From positions 1-64,000 of the forward strand of contig JAGHQL010000081.1 in assembly GCA_020080175.1 (NCBI GenBank): DNA of 64,000 bases, read 5' to 3'. The notes below the pieces were generated by a model. The model ran no database searches. It saw only the letters and a list, made by a program, of their open reading frames with translations, and was not told where the DNA came from. Of the stretch, positions 34,470 to 47,326 are shown piece by piece (the stretch's first letter is position 1; each line of letters opens with the position of its first letter). Made by a program: the position numbers and the translations under genes. Origin of the DNA: Glutinoglossum americanum. Lineage: Eukaryota > Ascomycota > Geoglossomycetes > Geoglossales > Geoglossaceae.

Positions 34470-35699
34470 AGGCCGACAGTTGTATTGCCACGTAACGGAG
34501 ACCTCCAGAGGGATCGTAAAACCGGCTTAGGCAAGAGATGAACAAAGTGTCGAAGATCAACTTTGTTTTTGAGTTGGAGGCTCAACAAAACCTACGCCAG
34601 GAATGGGAAGTTACTAATTACTGCCAAGACAGGGCGAAATTGCTCGCCTTTTATTTGTCTGTGGGGGCGCGGTATCGGAGAAGCGAATAAACAATAATCA
34701 AATCAACAGCGTTGCATCCATCAACTGTTAAGCACGAACGTTCCCTCTCGAGGTGAGGAGAGAACTACAACGGTCCTTTAGGTTACTCAGGCCGGCAATG
34801 CTCGATAGAGTGTGCTAGTCTTAACCGCATTTTGTGGCAATGGTTCATCCGATCTCGAATATTCGTAAAAATGAAATTGCCCTCCCAACCATTTTTTAAT
34901 GCGATAGTTCCTTAAATATTACAAGTTCCCACTTCCTCGATTCACCAGAATACCATAATTTTGATTTTAGCCTGGCTATTCAAATGTAACTTCGTAACCT
35001 CCCTTCTTCATTCTTTTAACTGTCAATTGGTGGACATGCCTCTGCAGGAGTCCGCCTAAACATTGCCAACGGTGACACCCCAGGGGTTTCTCGGTTATGG
35101 GGCTCCCTACAGAACTCATGGGCCGTGATGTACGAGTGATCCTTGGAGGCCCTCCAGAGCGTATGCAATATCGGGGATCCCTTCTAGTACGTGTGACTCA
35201 CGATACTGGTGATATTTTACTCGCGGACCCTGTGTGATGTCCAAGTAAAATGAGAAGTGGCACTTGAGAAATTAGTCCTTTTTAATTGAAAGCCCTGTAA
35301 TTTCCTTCTAGACAATTGACCTGAAGAACTAGATCCCAGTCCGCATATATACAGCAGATCTGCACTCTAGAGAAACCTGAATATGTCCTGGTAATCCAAA
35401 ATAGTGTAAACCTCGTGGCATCTTACATCTTAATTAAATGCGTATAGAGGCTGGTGAAAAATCGTCGTTTATGGGGAGAAAGAAACAGAAAGGGGGAAGG
35501 AAAATAAAAGGGGTTGCGCTCTAAATCTCTGAAAGTGTTCACTCCCAAATAGACCTTTTATCCCTAATTTTCCCTCGGACAACCGTCCGAGGGTGGGGTT
35601 CCTCGGCAAGCCGTCCGCCATACTCTAGAGGTGGGAAAGCCAGCAAAAACCAGGGAACGCCAGGGGGCTTCCCATTATTCAGTGGCCAGTGTTGGCCGC
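34470..35699. other. Gap between EB1 and the F-box/WD40 gene
   Basis: 1.23 kb with the EB1 promoter at its left end and the F-box gene 3' flank at its right. It is AT-rich in the middle. I found no gene, RNA gene or clear repeat. Confidence 0.5.
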
Positions 35700-37935
35700 T
35701 TAACCTTCGAGGAGCTCCACACCTCCCAATTCTGCACCGAAATCCAGGATCAACATACGTCGATCCTGGCTAGTGCTCACAATTCGCCGATAATCCGCCT
35801 TTGCGCTGAGAATCCAGCTAGTGTGCCAACCTGGAAAATCGAGCATCAACCTTCCAGTTTCCACATCATAGACCTTAATACTCATATCGTAACTAGCGCT
35901 TATGAGCCTTCGGTTGTCCGAGTCTAGGTGCAAAGCACGAATGAGGTGCTTGTGCCCGTAGAGCTTTTTAACGCACTCCCCAGTGTTTGCATTCCAGATA
36001 CAGATGACATCGTCGTTCCCGCCAGATGCAATCACTTGCGCATCCTGACTGAACTGGACACAAGCTAGGCCACGCTCATGTCCATCGAACTCTCTAATGC
36101 ATGCTGCAGAGTCTAAATTCCAGAGCTTTACAAGAGAATCCCCGCTTCCACTTGCGGCTAGGTTCCCTCTAACTTCAACGGCATTTACCGGTCCTCTATG
36201 GCCTCTCAATTGGTGAAGTAGTTCTCCATGCACCCTGTCCCAGACGCACAGTGTGGTGTCTTTCGAGCAACTGACTATACGGCTAGCATCAAAAGAAACG
36301 TCCAGAACACCGGCAGTATGTTGCGATAGTCGCCTGATAGGCTTGTAATCTTCTGCAATAGACCAGACAATGCAGGTGTTATCAGAGGACCCTGTGACTA
36401 GGATTTCCCTATCATACTGCAGACATAGTATCGATGCACGATGATATTCTGGTGGAGATGTTCGGGTGGCAGCAATACCGCCATCAGCATAGACTTGTGG
36501 AACAGCATTATTTGACACCTTAGAAGACGGTTGTACAGTAATTGCTCTCGATGTAGGGGTGGAGCTCTGGGGACTTGATGCGATTGTGTCACCAAGGCTC
36601 GATATCGGAGGAGGTCCAATAATTTTGGTGCAGTCTCCAGTACGAATGTCCCACACCCGGATAGTCTGATCTCGCGAGCCAGTGATAATTTTATCGCTAG
36701 GTAGCTTGTCAGTAACGTAGACGCTTAAGGCTGGAAAGTGAAGCGAATATAACAATTGACGTACTCATCGAACTGCACACAGTACACGCTGTCTGTATGT
36801 CCGCTGAGGTAGCATCCAATCACGTTACCCCTCGCCCACCGTCTCCTTAACTCTGTCAGGAGACTGAACATTTTCTTCCAGTCCTGGTTCGGAGCGGCCT
36901 TGCTCAGGCCCTTTCCGCTATTGCCGGGAGATTTATAATGAGAAAGATGGCAGGGCAAATCCCCCCTGTGCTCGTTTCTAAATATATCTCTCCAGACGTG
37001 GTGTGAGGATGCTGCTCGGTGCCATGCATGAGAGACAAGCTCGGCCTGAAGGAGTGAACGATGATCCAGATGAGAAAGGATATAGGCCATAACCTCTAAG
37101 GGGAGGAATACCATAGGGTCTGAAGAGTCTTTGTCAGTGTGCTCTAAACCGATACTGTGATCGTCCTTGTGGGGATATAAAACTCACCCATCCTCACGAC
37201 TGGAGTATCATTGGTGTGATTCTGGGTGTATTGCCCATCTTCTTGTAGTTCAATTCCAATCCCACTCTCGGCATCCCTCTCAGCCTTCGAGTCTCCAGCC
37301 ACAACCACCAAGCGTTTGAATCGTTCATTCTCGGCTGCTGCTGCCGCCCGGGCCGCAGCTCCGCCGTTGCCATCTGGCACAACTGGAGGCTCAGAGCCAT
37401 TGCCAGGTATAGGTGCTGTAAAGCTCAATGCGGGCACGCCTTCGTCATCAATGACTGTCGATAGGAAAGGCAGAGAAGGATGATGATGGTGATGATGGTG
37501 AGCGTTCGCAGGGCGGTTCAACCAGCCTTCTCCTCCGGAGGTAAATGATGCTCGTCTGAATCTAGGAGTGGAAGAGGTTGGTGTGGCCAATAAATCAGAA
37601 TTTGAGCCGGCGCTTGGGCCTAGTGTTCGAAACGATGTAGATGCCCGGCGGAGAAGGCGACGCACGCCATTGGCAACAGTACTCAGGCTTGCTGAACTTT
37701 TCCTATGATGCAGAGGCTTTCCATTTAAGACAGGACCTTGCGGGTAGAACGAATCGGTGGTTGAAGTTGTCCTTTTCATCGAGGCATGCGCAAGCATCTC
37801 ATCCACAGACATAGTCCGCTTTCTCTGAATTCCAATGGAAGCACCGACGGCAGGACCGCCGACCATCATTGGTGAATCCGCCCTCTGATCGGCTCTTGGT
37901 ACTCGAAGCGTGGACAGCAAACCAGAGAGTTTCAT
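35700..37935 (-). CDS. F-box/WD40 protein, candidate SCF ubiquitin-ligase substrate receptor
   Basis: Three exons, 37935-37188, 37119-36765 and 36696-35700, give 699 residues. An N-terminal 250-residue extension is basic and Ser-rich, with KRTMSVDEMLAHASMKRTTS and a run of seven His, and looks disordered. An F-box follows (FLPLEVMAYILSHLDHRSLL), then a linker and seven WD40 blades, from GHTDSVYCVQFDDDKIITGS to TSQDRRMLILDFGAEL. This is the Cdc4/Fbw7/beta-TrCP layout: the F-box would bind Skp1 and the propeller a phosphorylated target. I cannot say which orthologue it is. The second intron (36697-36764) was placed by its TACTGAC branch site and by restoring QFDDDKIITGSRDQTIRVWD; the open frame also runs from an upstream AG, which would insert extra residues. 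Confidence 0.9.
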
Positions 37936-38837
37936 AGTGGACAGATGTCGACAACGGGTGATCCGGCCCTAAGGAACATGAACGAGTGCGATTTTCGACA
38001 ATGAAGTTCAATGCTTATCTACCCTTATCTTCCGAAAAGGTGGCAGGCTCTGCAGCCAGGGTTGAAAGGCTCCTCGAACCGTAGATGCTAGGGATAGACG
38101 TGTAGAGACTGTTCGCGTCGCAGCGCTCCTAGATTAGCAAAAACGCGCAATGACAAGCAGGTTGGGCAGGCATATATGGCAAGGGGAACATAATAGTACA
38201 GGAAAGGAAAACCAAATGAAAGTCTACAGTAGAAAAAGAAGGGCAGGTCCCGCTATGTGAGCGACGAAGGGGAGGTCGACAAATTGGTGTTTGAGCGTTT
38301 AGGTACAGGTTCCTCTCTTAACATAGTCGAAAGCAAGCTCGCGTCAAGCACATCTAATTGGTTAAATTTCACACCGGTTTTTATGCTAAACATAACACAA
38401 CATTTCTAATAGGATAGGCGCCGCTTGCTTACAGTGTGGCACGGGCACACCTTCAAGTACTATAGTAGAAAAATCCGGAAGTGGAAGCTCAACATGCAGC
38501 TAGATCTCACTACTTATGATAAGCAGTAGGGCGGGGAAGGTGAGAGAAAAATTAAAAAAATCCAAGGCTTCTAGATCCTAGCGGTAGCGGTTCGCGCGAT
38601 CGGTTCGGGTGGCATGTTAGGTCCGTGTCCAAGCAAAATTTTCAGCGCTTCAAAGCGTAATAAGGCCCCTACTAATTGAACACCTTTGAACTGATTTGTA
38701 TTGTTCGGCTGTGGAAATTCAATGTGTGACTAGGTTTTCCCCCTTCTGCAACCCGCACTGATTGCAGCGGACCATCACAAGTTTAGAACTACATGCCAGC
38801 CACCGCTCCATTCAGTACCTCAATGCTTACTGCCCGT
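37936..38837. other. Gap between the F-box/WD40 gene and eS7
   Basis: 902 bp with the F-box gene's promoter and 5' leader on the left and the eS7 3' flank on the right. No gene is supported. Confidence 0.5.
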
Positions 38838-39651
38838 CTAGTACTCGGCCTGGCCTCCCTGGGGAAACTCGAAACCAACACCTCTCCCGGTCAATCGTCT
38901 ATAGACCTCACTATAAGTCTCTAGCCTGTGGTCAACACCACCTCTCTCCTTCTCATCTAGCACTACCTTCAACACCTTTGAGCCATCTTCCCGCGTTCTC
39001 GTGCGCTTGCCGACAATTTCGACTGGGTAGACTAGGTCGGTAAGGATGGCATCGTGTACGGCGGTTAGTGTTCGAGAGCGGGGCCGTTTCTGTGTGAGTG
39101 AAGTACGAGAACGGTTGGAGCGCTTTGGACGCGGAAGAATGCGGCGAGAGGCGAGGATTAAGACGTGGCGGTCCGAGAATTTCTTTTCAAGTTCGCGAGT
39201 AAGGCTAGAAAGATGACGTTACTCTATTGAAGTGTTCTGGAGGTTTGTCGAGCTTACCGTTGCTGTACCTTGCGGAATCCTTGGAGAAGCGGCACGGGGA
39301 CAAAGATGACGATAGCTTTCTTGCCATGGCCGACTTCGATCTGATTTAGAACCAATGGTAAGCAAGTGTAACTGAGATACTAGTCAATCAATTCGTAACG
39401 TCTTCAGCTGCACAACAAGACATGTAATCCTGACAATGAGGCAAATTGTATGCCGGCACGCCACCCCCTAGGGTATACCGTGAGCCCTAACTTACCTCTC
39501 TAGCGGAGACAAACTGCAATGGCCTCAAGGCACTCTTCATATCGGTATTGTTCGTCTCCAGGTCGTAAAGTGCTCCCGCGATGAGCGTCTCCAACTCCGA
39601 GGGGCTCTGTCTTGAAGGGCTGGTAGCCGCGATCTTGTTGATGGCAGCCAT
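38838..39651 (-). CDS. RPS7: 40S ribosomal protein eS7
   Basis: Structural protein of the small ribosomal subunit. Three exons, 39651-39496, 39340-39258 and 39204-38838, code for 201 residues, the usual length. Recognised from [114 protein letters not shown] and [19 protein letters not shown]. Introns are 155 nt (39341-39495) and 53 nt (39205-39257); phase is consistent. The start Met at 39651 gives [17 protein letters not shown], and no better upstream start in frame is apparent. The tail [10 protein letters not shown] is slightly longer than in yeast. Confidence 0.96.
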
Positions 39652-40965
39652 AATTGCCTCGGTGAACCGGTGGGTCTCTTTTGTTGGTGTTTTGAGGATG
39701 GGAGAGTTGCACTAGGGTGATCGGGCGTTCAAGATGATCCGCTAAATTTCGCGTTGTGTGTGCCAAGACTCGGGTATTCTAGGGTATGCCCTGAGGCGAA
39801 CTATGTGACTTGGAAAATGTGGTCGTATCTGATTAGGCTCACCTCAGCATATTAAAGACGCTCTATGATGACACGGCTTTTCCTTGCAGTTTCTTGGTGA
39901 ATGACTGCATAATGCGTAAGGTGCTGTTTTTCGCTTCCCTTATGGATAGCAAAATAGTTTAGGAATATAAAGACAGCATCCCTACTTAAAAGAGACTCTA
40001 TCTTGGACCCATGTCACCGTTATCGTAGAGTTTTGCATTGAAAAGAACTACGACTTATCAGAAAACCTACCCGGTTAATCACCCACATAATGTAGTCTGC
40101 CTTAGATAACATAATATTAGGTAGCAGAGGATGTTGTTCACAGCCGGAGATGGAGTTTAAGGCTAAAATGCACATGTGATTGCCTGCTTGAGTAAAACAA
40201 AAGTGATGTTACGGGATCAGTAGATGCATGTAATTACTAAGATAAGAGATTTTCATATCGTGTAAATGTAGGAAAGTAAGAGCAAAGAGCATTTCATGAC
40301 TTGCTTAAAAAGAAAGCTGAGGCGAGCTTGGAGATGGGCTGCTCTATACAAATCCGCGGAAACCGGTTCCCTTTGTTGGTCAGGAATACTTCAACTAGTA
40401 GGTATCCAGGTACTATGTAAATTTTGAAGCGTTGATGCGCTTGGGGTAAGGCAGGTGTGTGCTCCCGGTCGCTCCAGAAGGGGTGGAGACTTGTTCTTCA
40501 CCTAATAAAATACCCCTGCACCGTCCGCGCTCACCCGCAAACAATGGGAGGGGCAGAGGGTTTTCTCCACACCACAAGTACGTTTTCCAGCGACTCCTAT
40601 TACAAAGCTGAGACACCTGATCTTCATGCCAATTGGTGAGGCGAATAGGGTGCTCTTAGATGCGCCGAGTCATTGGATACCAGTATTGCAGTTTCGGCGG
40701 CGTCCTATTTTTGCAGTTTTCCAACATATCCGAAAAACAGAACATCACGGGCATTGATGCCCAATCGATAGCTCCACGGAATTAGAGGTAAAATGTGACC
40801 TGGGAAATGTCATGTATGGCCGCTTTGAAAACAGGGCCAATTTGGCATAGCTCGACTTCTTTTGGCTCCAAGACGATGTCTAGACACGCCAGAATAATAG
40901 CACGGATACCTAGACCACCCCAATGCTATAGTCAAACACAAACCCACCGAACTAGGATATGTCAT
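39652..40965. other. Gap between eS7 and ARPC5
   Basis: 1.3 kb containing the eS7 promoter and the ARPC5 3' flank. Short frames near 40413-40640 on both strands have no protein-like features. No RNA gene or repeat was recognised. Confidence 0.5.
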
Positions 40966-41765
40966 TCAGACTGTCCTCCGGTCGGTCATTACTCTGACGA
41001 TGCTTCCTGGCCCTGCAATTTCGACGAGCTGTTTAGTCCTGTTAGCTCAGCTACTAACAACCGTCGACTTGAAATGACTAGGGGACAAAATGCTCGCAAG
41101 TATCAGGTAGATAGCTTACCTTCTCATGCCAACTCAATAAGACACTCATGGCCGCACCACCACCTTCTCCGCCTCCACGTGATACTACCTGGGAGAATCC
41201 AGTCGGCTGCGGTGACACAGGCTTCCCCGAGGGGCTTGATGACTGAGAGCTATGCGCCATACCCTTGTACCTATCTAAGAAGTAAGTGAAAGTAACATAA
41301 GATAGTGAAGATAAACGCTTTTCTGGTGATTGGGGGGGCTTACAGATACTTCATCAGCACGTCTAATGCTTCTGTTCCGCCTTCGGACTTGTATATTCTG
41401 CTAAGAATTGGAGACATATCAGACTGCTTTATTGACTGGAGGATCTCAATGACTGTCGCGAGGTGGACTTCCTGAGTGGGAGCATAAGTTGACGGCTATA
41501 ACTCGGATTATGGGGGTTATCTTCGGTGAAAATGGCAAACCTTCGACCGGTCGTCTGCACCATACGGTACATTCTCTAATGCCCCTCTAAGCGCCCCTTC
41601 TGTATCACCCCCTCTCAAAAGTTGCCGGATCTGTCCTGCAAGGCTTTGCACGTCCGCATTTGATACAGATGCTACATGAGGCGAGAGCGTGGATATCGGG
41701 AAGTTTGATGAAGACTCTGGGTCCAGCTTATCGATATTAATGAGCCGATAATTTTGCAGCGACAT
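40966..41765 (-). CDS. Arp2/3 complex subunit 5 (p16-Arc/ARPC5)
   Basis: Subunit of the actin-nucleating Arp2/3 complex. Four exons, 41765-41541, 41471-41344, 41270-41120 and 41028-40966, give 188 residues. Landmarks: NYRLINIDKLDPESSSNFPI, VQSLAGQIRQLLRGGDTEGA, ALENVPYGADDRSK-EVHLATVIEILQSIK, GGTEALDVLMKYL-YKGMA, QPTGFSQVVSRGGGEGGG, MSVLLSWHEK-LVEIAGPGS and the end VRVMTDRRTV. Fungal p16 proteins carry the same Gly-rich insertion before MSVLLSWHEK. The start is uncertain: a Met eight codons upstream (MSQIPAYT) is also in frame, and homologues often begin MSQ-NYR, so the upstream Met may be real or a short unrecognised intron may join the two. Introns are 69, 73 and 91 nt. Confidence 0.94.
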
Positions 41766-44700
41766 TGTGTAAGCCGGAATCTGGGACACCGTCGCAGTAG
41801 TTATATTGTATGCGTGTTTATGAACACACGTTGTACAAATGGTTCTCTAGAAGAAACGCTCCCTTAGAGATACCGGCTGTTGCAAGGTTAAGGGTTGTCG
41901 CGGCTTTGTGTGACGAATGCCGTTGCCGGATTAACGACCGACCGTCTTCGCTCTTGCAATATCAACAAGCAACATCCGAGCCACAAATGTTAAACAATAT
42001 AGGTTCCGTCCACACAATAATTTTCCAGCTGCTATCTGTCAAACGGGTTAGAGTATTGAGGATGAGGGCTAACTGACCAATGGACAGGATAGTATTGGTG
42101 TTAACACCACCCATTTCTAACATATCTGCAGATACGTTCGTGTCCAGCAAACGAAAAGCAAAGTCAAGTTTGTTTTCAGCCTGGAAAAAAATCTGTCCGA
42201 GTTACATTCTGCAAATTTCCGGTCGCCGAAACTAGGGCTAGAGGCAATATTCGCCTGAAGAGATGCGAGATCACCCTCATTGTGCTGTTGGCCGGTTACG
42301 TGGTGTTCTGTGGGATACCATGGCTGAAGAGCTTTTGTTGTCCAACGGGGATCCTCCCTCAGGCCCCCCGTGTTCTAGAACAATACAGCACGGCACGGTC
42401 GGGCCTAAAGGTTTTTGATTTCAAGAAAAAGCCACTGAGGATGCTAAAATTCCGGGTCCCAGACTCTGCTATGGTAAGTGGCACGCTAGGATACATTAGT
42501 GTGTGATTTCCAATGATCGCCGGCCCGCTTCTATGGCACCGGGAAGCTCGCATACAATATCAAGTTGGAGCATCGGGCCGCTTGACAGGTCACTTTAGGT
42601 TGGGGTGATCGTGGAGATCCTAGATAGGGATGAATGCAGTAGAGTACGTGGAAATGTTGTAAAAGACTGCATCAAAGAGAAACAAGTAATAACGTGGGAA
42701 CAGCCATTGCGGCTGACCTTCCCAGCTAAGTGGCTTGAACGCCAACAGTTAGTAGTGTTGGCATCAAACTAGGGATCCGCAATCAAGTTGAACGGCTCGG
42801 CTCCGCGCAGTTGGGAGCTCCGAAGAAAGGGCAAGCTAATCATGCCGGGAAGTTTCTTGCTACCGCTAAAAAAATTCTCTATCCTTTCGCAATTTCTTTC
42901 GACTATGACTGTCACTGATTCTCCAGTCATAGGACTGGACTATGCATACGAGCACGGAACAAGTTGACTCCCTAAAGTGAGCCTATATATGTCAACCAGC
43001 AGGGATTAGCTTGTACGACTTTCCCAACCGTCCTTTCAGGGAAAAGGAAAGCTTCTACTCTCGCGGAATCGGAAACTAGGGTGGCTAAAAAACATAGAAC
43101 CAGGAAATAACGGTTCAAGCCATCTTATCAGGATGTGACAGGTCAACTAGCTAGAAGCCGGGCGACATTATCCTTCCGGTACTTATGGCCATGGGAGTGG
43201 ACATAAGAACCGGCAGCGGGTTTTAATCATGGCGGGCCGACGAGAACGATCGATCGGTGAGACATTGTGTTTAGGTTTTGATCCAGTTCCAGAGGTACAT
43301 GCGGTACATACATGCACTCTGCTGTACCTCAGTAGCCAATTCCGATCCCGATCGGGGCGTTGTGCGAGCAAGGGATAGTCCATATTTTATTTGAGGCAGA
43401 CGGCGATGGCCTAAAAAAGCGATGTCTTGCCCCTTGCACGCGCATTTGACGAATCATCCGTGGCCATTTGCGAAACCTGGAGGGCGAAGGAAAATCTGAC
43501 GAGACACCTCCATTTCTGGATTCATAGTTTGGAATGATTGAAAATAGGGCTGTTTATGCGCTGAAGCGTCGAAGTTTGTTCAAGCCCTCCGCAGGCAAAG
43601 CGGGCGTGCGCAAAAGGAAAAAAAGAAGGGCAAAAGCGCAGACAGTCTTGGGAAAATTGGGAAAGGATGGCGAACGGCAGGGGCGAGGAAGAACAAATCT
43701 GCCGACATTCTCGAAGGCTGCTAGATTCCTCACCCCTGACCCTGTCATTCCCACGTTTCTCCTGCAGGGACCGATTTTTGGGCCGACCAGAATTGAATCG
43801 CCGCGGTACCACCCTTGGTAAGCCTCCCACAAGTGGTCGCACATATGCCCTTATGCTATGCTCTGCGCCTTGGACGCTGTCGCTAGGATGCCTTTTACGA
43901 GTAGTTTTACACGCTTCGCCGGCCTGTGTCACTCTATTCGGCGGCAACTACTGCGAGAAAAAAAAGGATTCGTGTTGGCATCACACTCGTAGGCAAACGA
44001 GGTCGCTGAATCGCTGAGCCACCTGTGCCCTTTCGCGAGTAAAAATAAACCAGGTCGTAAAGCTGAGGCACAGTCACAGTAGCAGTCCAGTAGCGATTGT
44101 CGTTTAGACGATGTCAATGTGATTGCTTGAACGGGCATCCGCAGCAGTCGATGTGAAGGTGTGAAAGGCTGACACATCGAGTTATGACTCCGATTGAATG
44201 GAGTTAGGCGCTCATGAAAGTGCTTCGGCCATCCGCCCGGCCTCTGGGCCTACATGAAACGGCGCGATTCACTCACCCTTATTCCACTTAACCCTCGGTA
44301 GTTTTGCGTCATTCAGGCAGACAAGGGACTGGCAAAAAACGCCTCCTCAGAAAAGAAAGGGATCAAATCTCATTTTGGCCCTTGTCACACGCGAGGAAGG
44401 AGCTCAGGGGGAGGCGGAAATTGATATATAAACTTGTATCTGCACCCGGCGACTGAATCGCAGTCACTAATTTTTTGTTTTTCACCCCTGCGAGACGGTA
44501 AACCAAGCCAGTCAGTGCTGAGGATAAATTTTCTTAAAGCACAACTGGCCCCCCTTCCTCCGAAACAGCGCACAATACACGATACAACGTACGCTTACCA
44601 CGCCTCACTCTCGATAGTTGGTGCGAGCTTCCTAAAATTCAAGTTCAGAGGCGCAACGCCGCCCCCTTAGGAAACCGCCGCGCAACACCCCCTCCAAAAG

Positions 44701-46394
44701 GTGAGTCAGCGTAAATTTAATATATAGTCCCTGGCGCTTCTGGGCTTTTCTGTGGAATCTTTTCCTTGCGCTCATCTAAACACTATCCTGACTATCTTCA
44801 AGTCTTCAGTTTGTTCCATGATACTGCCGGAAAGTTCAATGGCAAATATGGGTCGAGGCGCATATGATACAACTGGCACCCCAAAGCCACCACCACCGAA
44901 GCCGCGGTAAAATCGATCCCGCCCCTTCATCAGCGGCACGTCCTGCGATACCGCCAGGAGCACTTCGTGTTCTATCCTATTTTGAACTCCTCCCACGAGC
45001 CTCTCTTCGCTCGGGCTTTACGCTCGATTCACCAGCAAGCAGTACATGAGGGCAGAGTTCCGGAAGTTAAAGGCCGCTGTTAGTATTGTCTCCGACTTGT
45101 CGCTGATCGGCTCTTTACTTACCATCGATTTATTCTAGACGATCACCCTCCTACACAACCTTACACAAATAACTTCGACCGCAACAACCTGTTTTTCTCT
45201 TCTCAGCGACCGGCATTTCATCCAAAGATTGTAATTCTACCGTTTCGCGACTGTACTATATTCGGCAGACAGAACGAGCGAGACGACACCAGTATGCATC
45301 AACCTAATATTTTCAACAAAAGTTCAAAGATCGCGCGACTGCATTTGCATCGCGCCGGGGGTCGGCCTTTTTCTCGGTTTGGTTTTGCGATATGATCTAC
45401 CAAAAGTTCTTGAAGCGGCGTTTTCTCTAGACCATGGTGGTTTCGGCATACGCTCCGGCGGGTTTCGGTTTCGGATAGACTTGGTTCTCACAGATGCATT
45501 TTTTTTTTTCCTTTTCATTTATTACTGTGGGACAACCCTGCTCGTGCGTTGGAAGTACATCTGGTATTTGTTTTTTTTTTTTGCGGCAAGCATTTAGGTA
45601 GAGCAAAAGATTTCTTCAACTGATTCAGAAGTTAGTGAGTGGTCTTTTGGCTAGGGGTAATCGGAGATTCTATCACTTGAGAACATGCGGTCTGGAACTG
45701 ACTCTCAGCATCAACTCTTAGCATTGTTGTTTTTACATAAATCTTCGTTTTACAGTAACATTTGCCAGTTGAATGATGTAATATTTGACAACAAACACCG
45801 GGCTATCGGAACAGTCGTCCAAAGTCACCTGGTACATCATTTATGGACGGTAGTTCCATATATATAGTCTGTCTTCGGATCGGAGTTCTCGATGCCGCAT
45901 CGATGGAAACAGCTCCCTGTAATAACTTCTACATGTAATATGGGGTCCGGAGCAACCCGCTGATCTGAGTCATGGGGCTGCAGCCCTTGTTGATGACTAG
46001 CACTGGCCGAAAATACTGTTTTGAGGCCATGCACCATGAGTAATAGAGATCGGCCAATTTTGTGAATCGAGTCCAAAAAAAGATTTCGGCGTTGAGGCTC
46101 AAGGAGAGTCGCAGACGCCGACAACCCCTTTGGGACGTGCCCAAAACAGCCTAGCGTTTTATAGTCGTCATCTAGATCCAACTATACGCTGCCTCCACCC
46201 CAACATCCAACAATTCCAGATTATACGTCCAACTCCACTCTATTCTGCAGCTCGCTTTGAATAGCATCACTGCACCGTCCTCTTTGAAACATATACACCT
46301 AAAACGTTTTGCCTTTGACTGGCAACGAACCAGAAACAGGGAAGAACAAATCGTCCGATACCTAGGTCTGATACCTAGGTCCGATACCCAGCAA
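41766..46394. other. Gene-free 4.6-kb interval
   Basis: This gap lies between the divergent ARPC5 and Rab5 start codons. No open frame has credible protein sequence, including the longest near 43522-43947, and I could not assemble spliced exons. It holds T runs at 45501-45510 and 45572-45582 and a 13-bp repeat touching the Rab5 start. Long untranslated leaders, non-coding RNA or decayed repeats are all possible; the sequence alone does not decide. Confidence 0.55.
46355..46393 (+). repeat. Three-copy 13-bp tandem repeat next to the Rab5 start codon
   Basis: Units at 46355-46367, 46368-46380 and 46381-46393 share the core GATACCTAGG. The first two differ at one base and the third is diverged at its end. 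The Rab5 start codon begins at 46395, one base beyond, so the repeat probably lies in the 5' untranslated region. Confidence 0.9.
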
Positions 46395-47326
46395 ATGTCG
46401 GAATCAACTGGGGCTACGGCGCCAAAACCAAGTAGTAGTGTGAAACTTGTGCTTCTGGGAGAGGCAGCTGTGGGCAAGGTAAGGATAGGAATCGTCTGCA
46501 TCGACCCTGCAAGAGCAGCGGGATTGACATGGGCACACTTTAGTCTTCTCTAGTATTACGGTTCGTGAACAACGACTTTCAAGAGAATAAAGAACCAACG
46601 ATAGGCGGTCAGTTTGCCACACCAGCTGCGAACCCATATTGTCTTTTGGTCTTTGCACCGTTAGCATCGGACTTATGTTCTATGTATGCGCGTGACTAAC
46701 GTGCTTGTACAGCTGCGTTTCTAACTCAGAAATGCTCACTTCCAACTCGCACCATCAAATTCGAAATCTGGGATACTGCAGGTCAAGAGCGCTTTGCATC
46801 GCTCGCCCCAATGTATTACCGCAATGCTCAGTCTGCCCTTGTTGTCTATGACCTCACCAAGCCGACATCTCTCACCAAGGCTAAGCACTGGGTAGCTGAG
46901 CTTCAACGTCAAGCGTCCCCCGGGATAGTCATCGCACTAGTAGGGAACAAGTTGGATCTAGCTAGCGATTTCAACTCTAGTAGCGAGGGAGGGCTTGGTG
47001 GTGGTAGTGAGAGTGACGGCGATGGCCTCAATACAGAGGACGAGGAGAACAGCGGAGATGCAAGAAAGGTTTCAACAGCGGAGGCGAGGTCTTATGCAGA
47101 AGAGGAGGGTCTCCTATTTTTCGAGACTAGCGCGAAAACTGGGACCAACGTTTGCGAGGTGTTTACAGCAATCGCCAATGCTATCCCTGAGAGTACGCTG
47201 AAAGGAACTAGAGGACCGGGTGGAGCGGGTCAAAGCGGGCTGGGTGGTAGAGGCGACGATACTTCGCGGGTGAGTTTGACGGGGCCGAGACGGGACGCTG
47301 GAGCAAAGGAGGGATGTGCCTGCTAG
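46395..47326 (+). CDS. Rab5-family small GTPase (Ypt5/Vps21 type)
   Basis: Controls early-endosome fusion and transport. Three exons, 46395-46478, 46544-46607 and 46713-47326, give 253 residues. GTPase motifs: [17 protein letters not shown] (P-loop), [14 protein letters not shown] (switch I, typical of Rab5), [20 protein letters not shown] (switch II), GNKLDL and ETSAKTG. The C-terminus GCAC fits dual geranylgeranylation (CXC type). Between GNKLDL and the next strand lies an insertion of about 35 residues rich in Gly, Ser, Asp and Glu, which makes the protein longer than the usual 215; shorter acidic insertions at this place occur in other filamentous-fungal Rab5 proteins. Introns are 65 and 105 nt, in consistent phase. 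It converges with ERG24, 582 bp away. Confidence 0.95.

Noticed and set aside
43522-44017. Several overlapping frames of about 100-140 residues on both strands
   Set aside because: None has credible composition, start context or splice partners.
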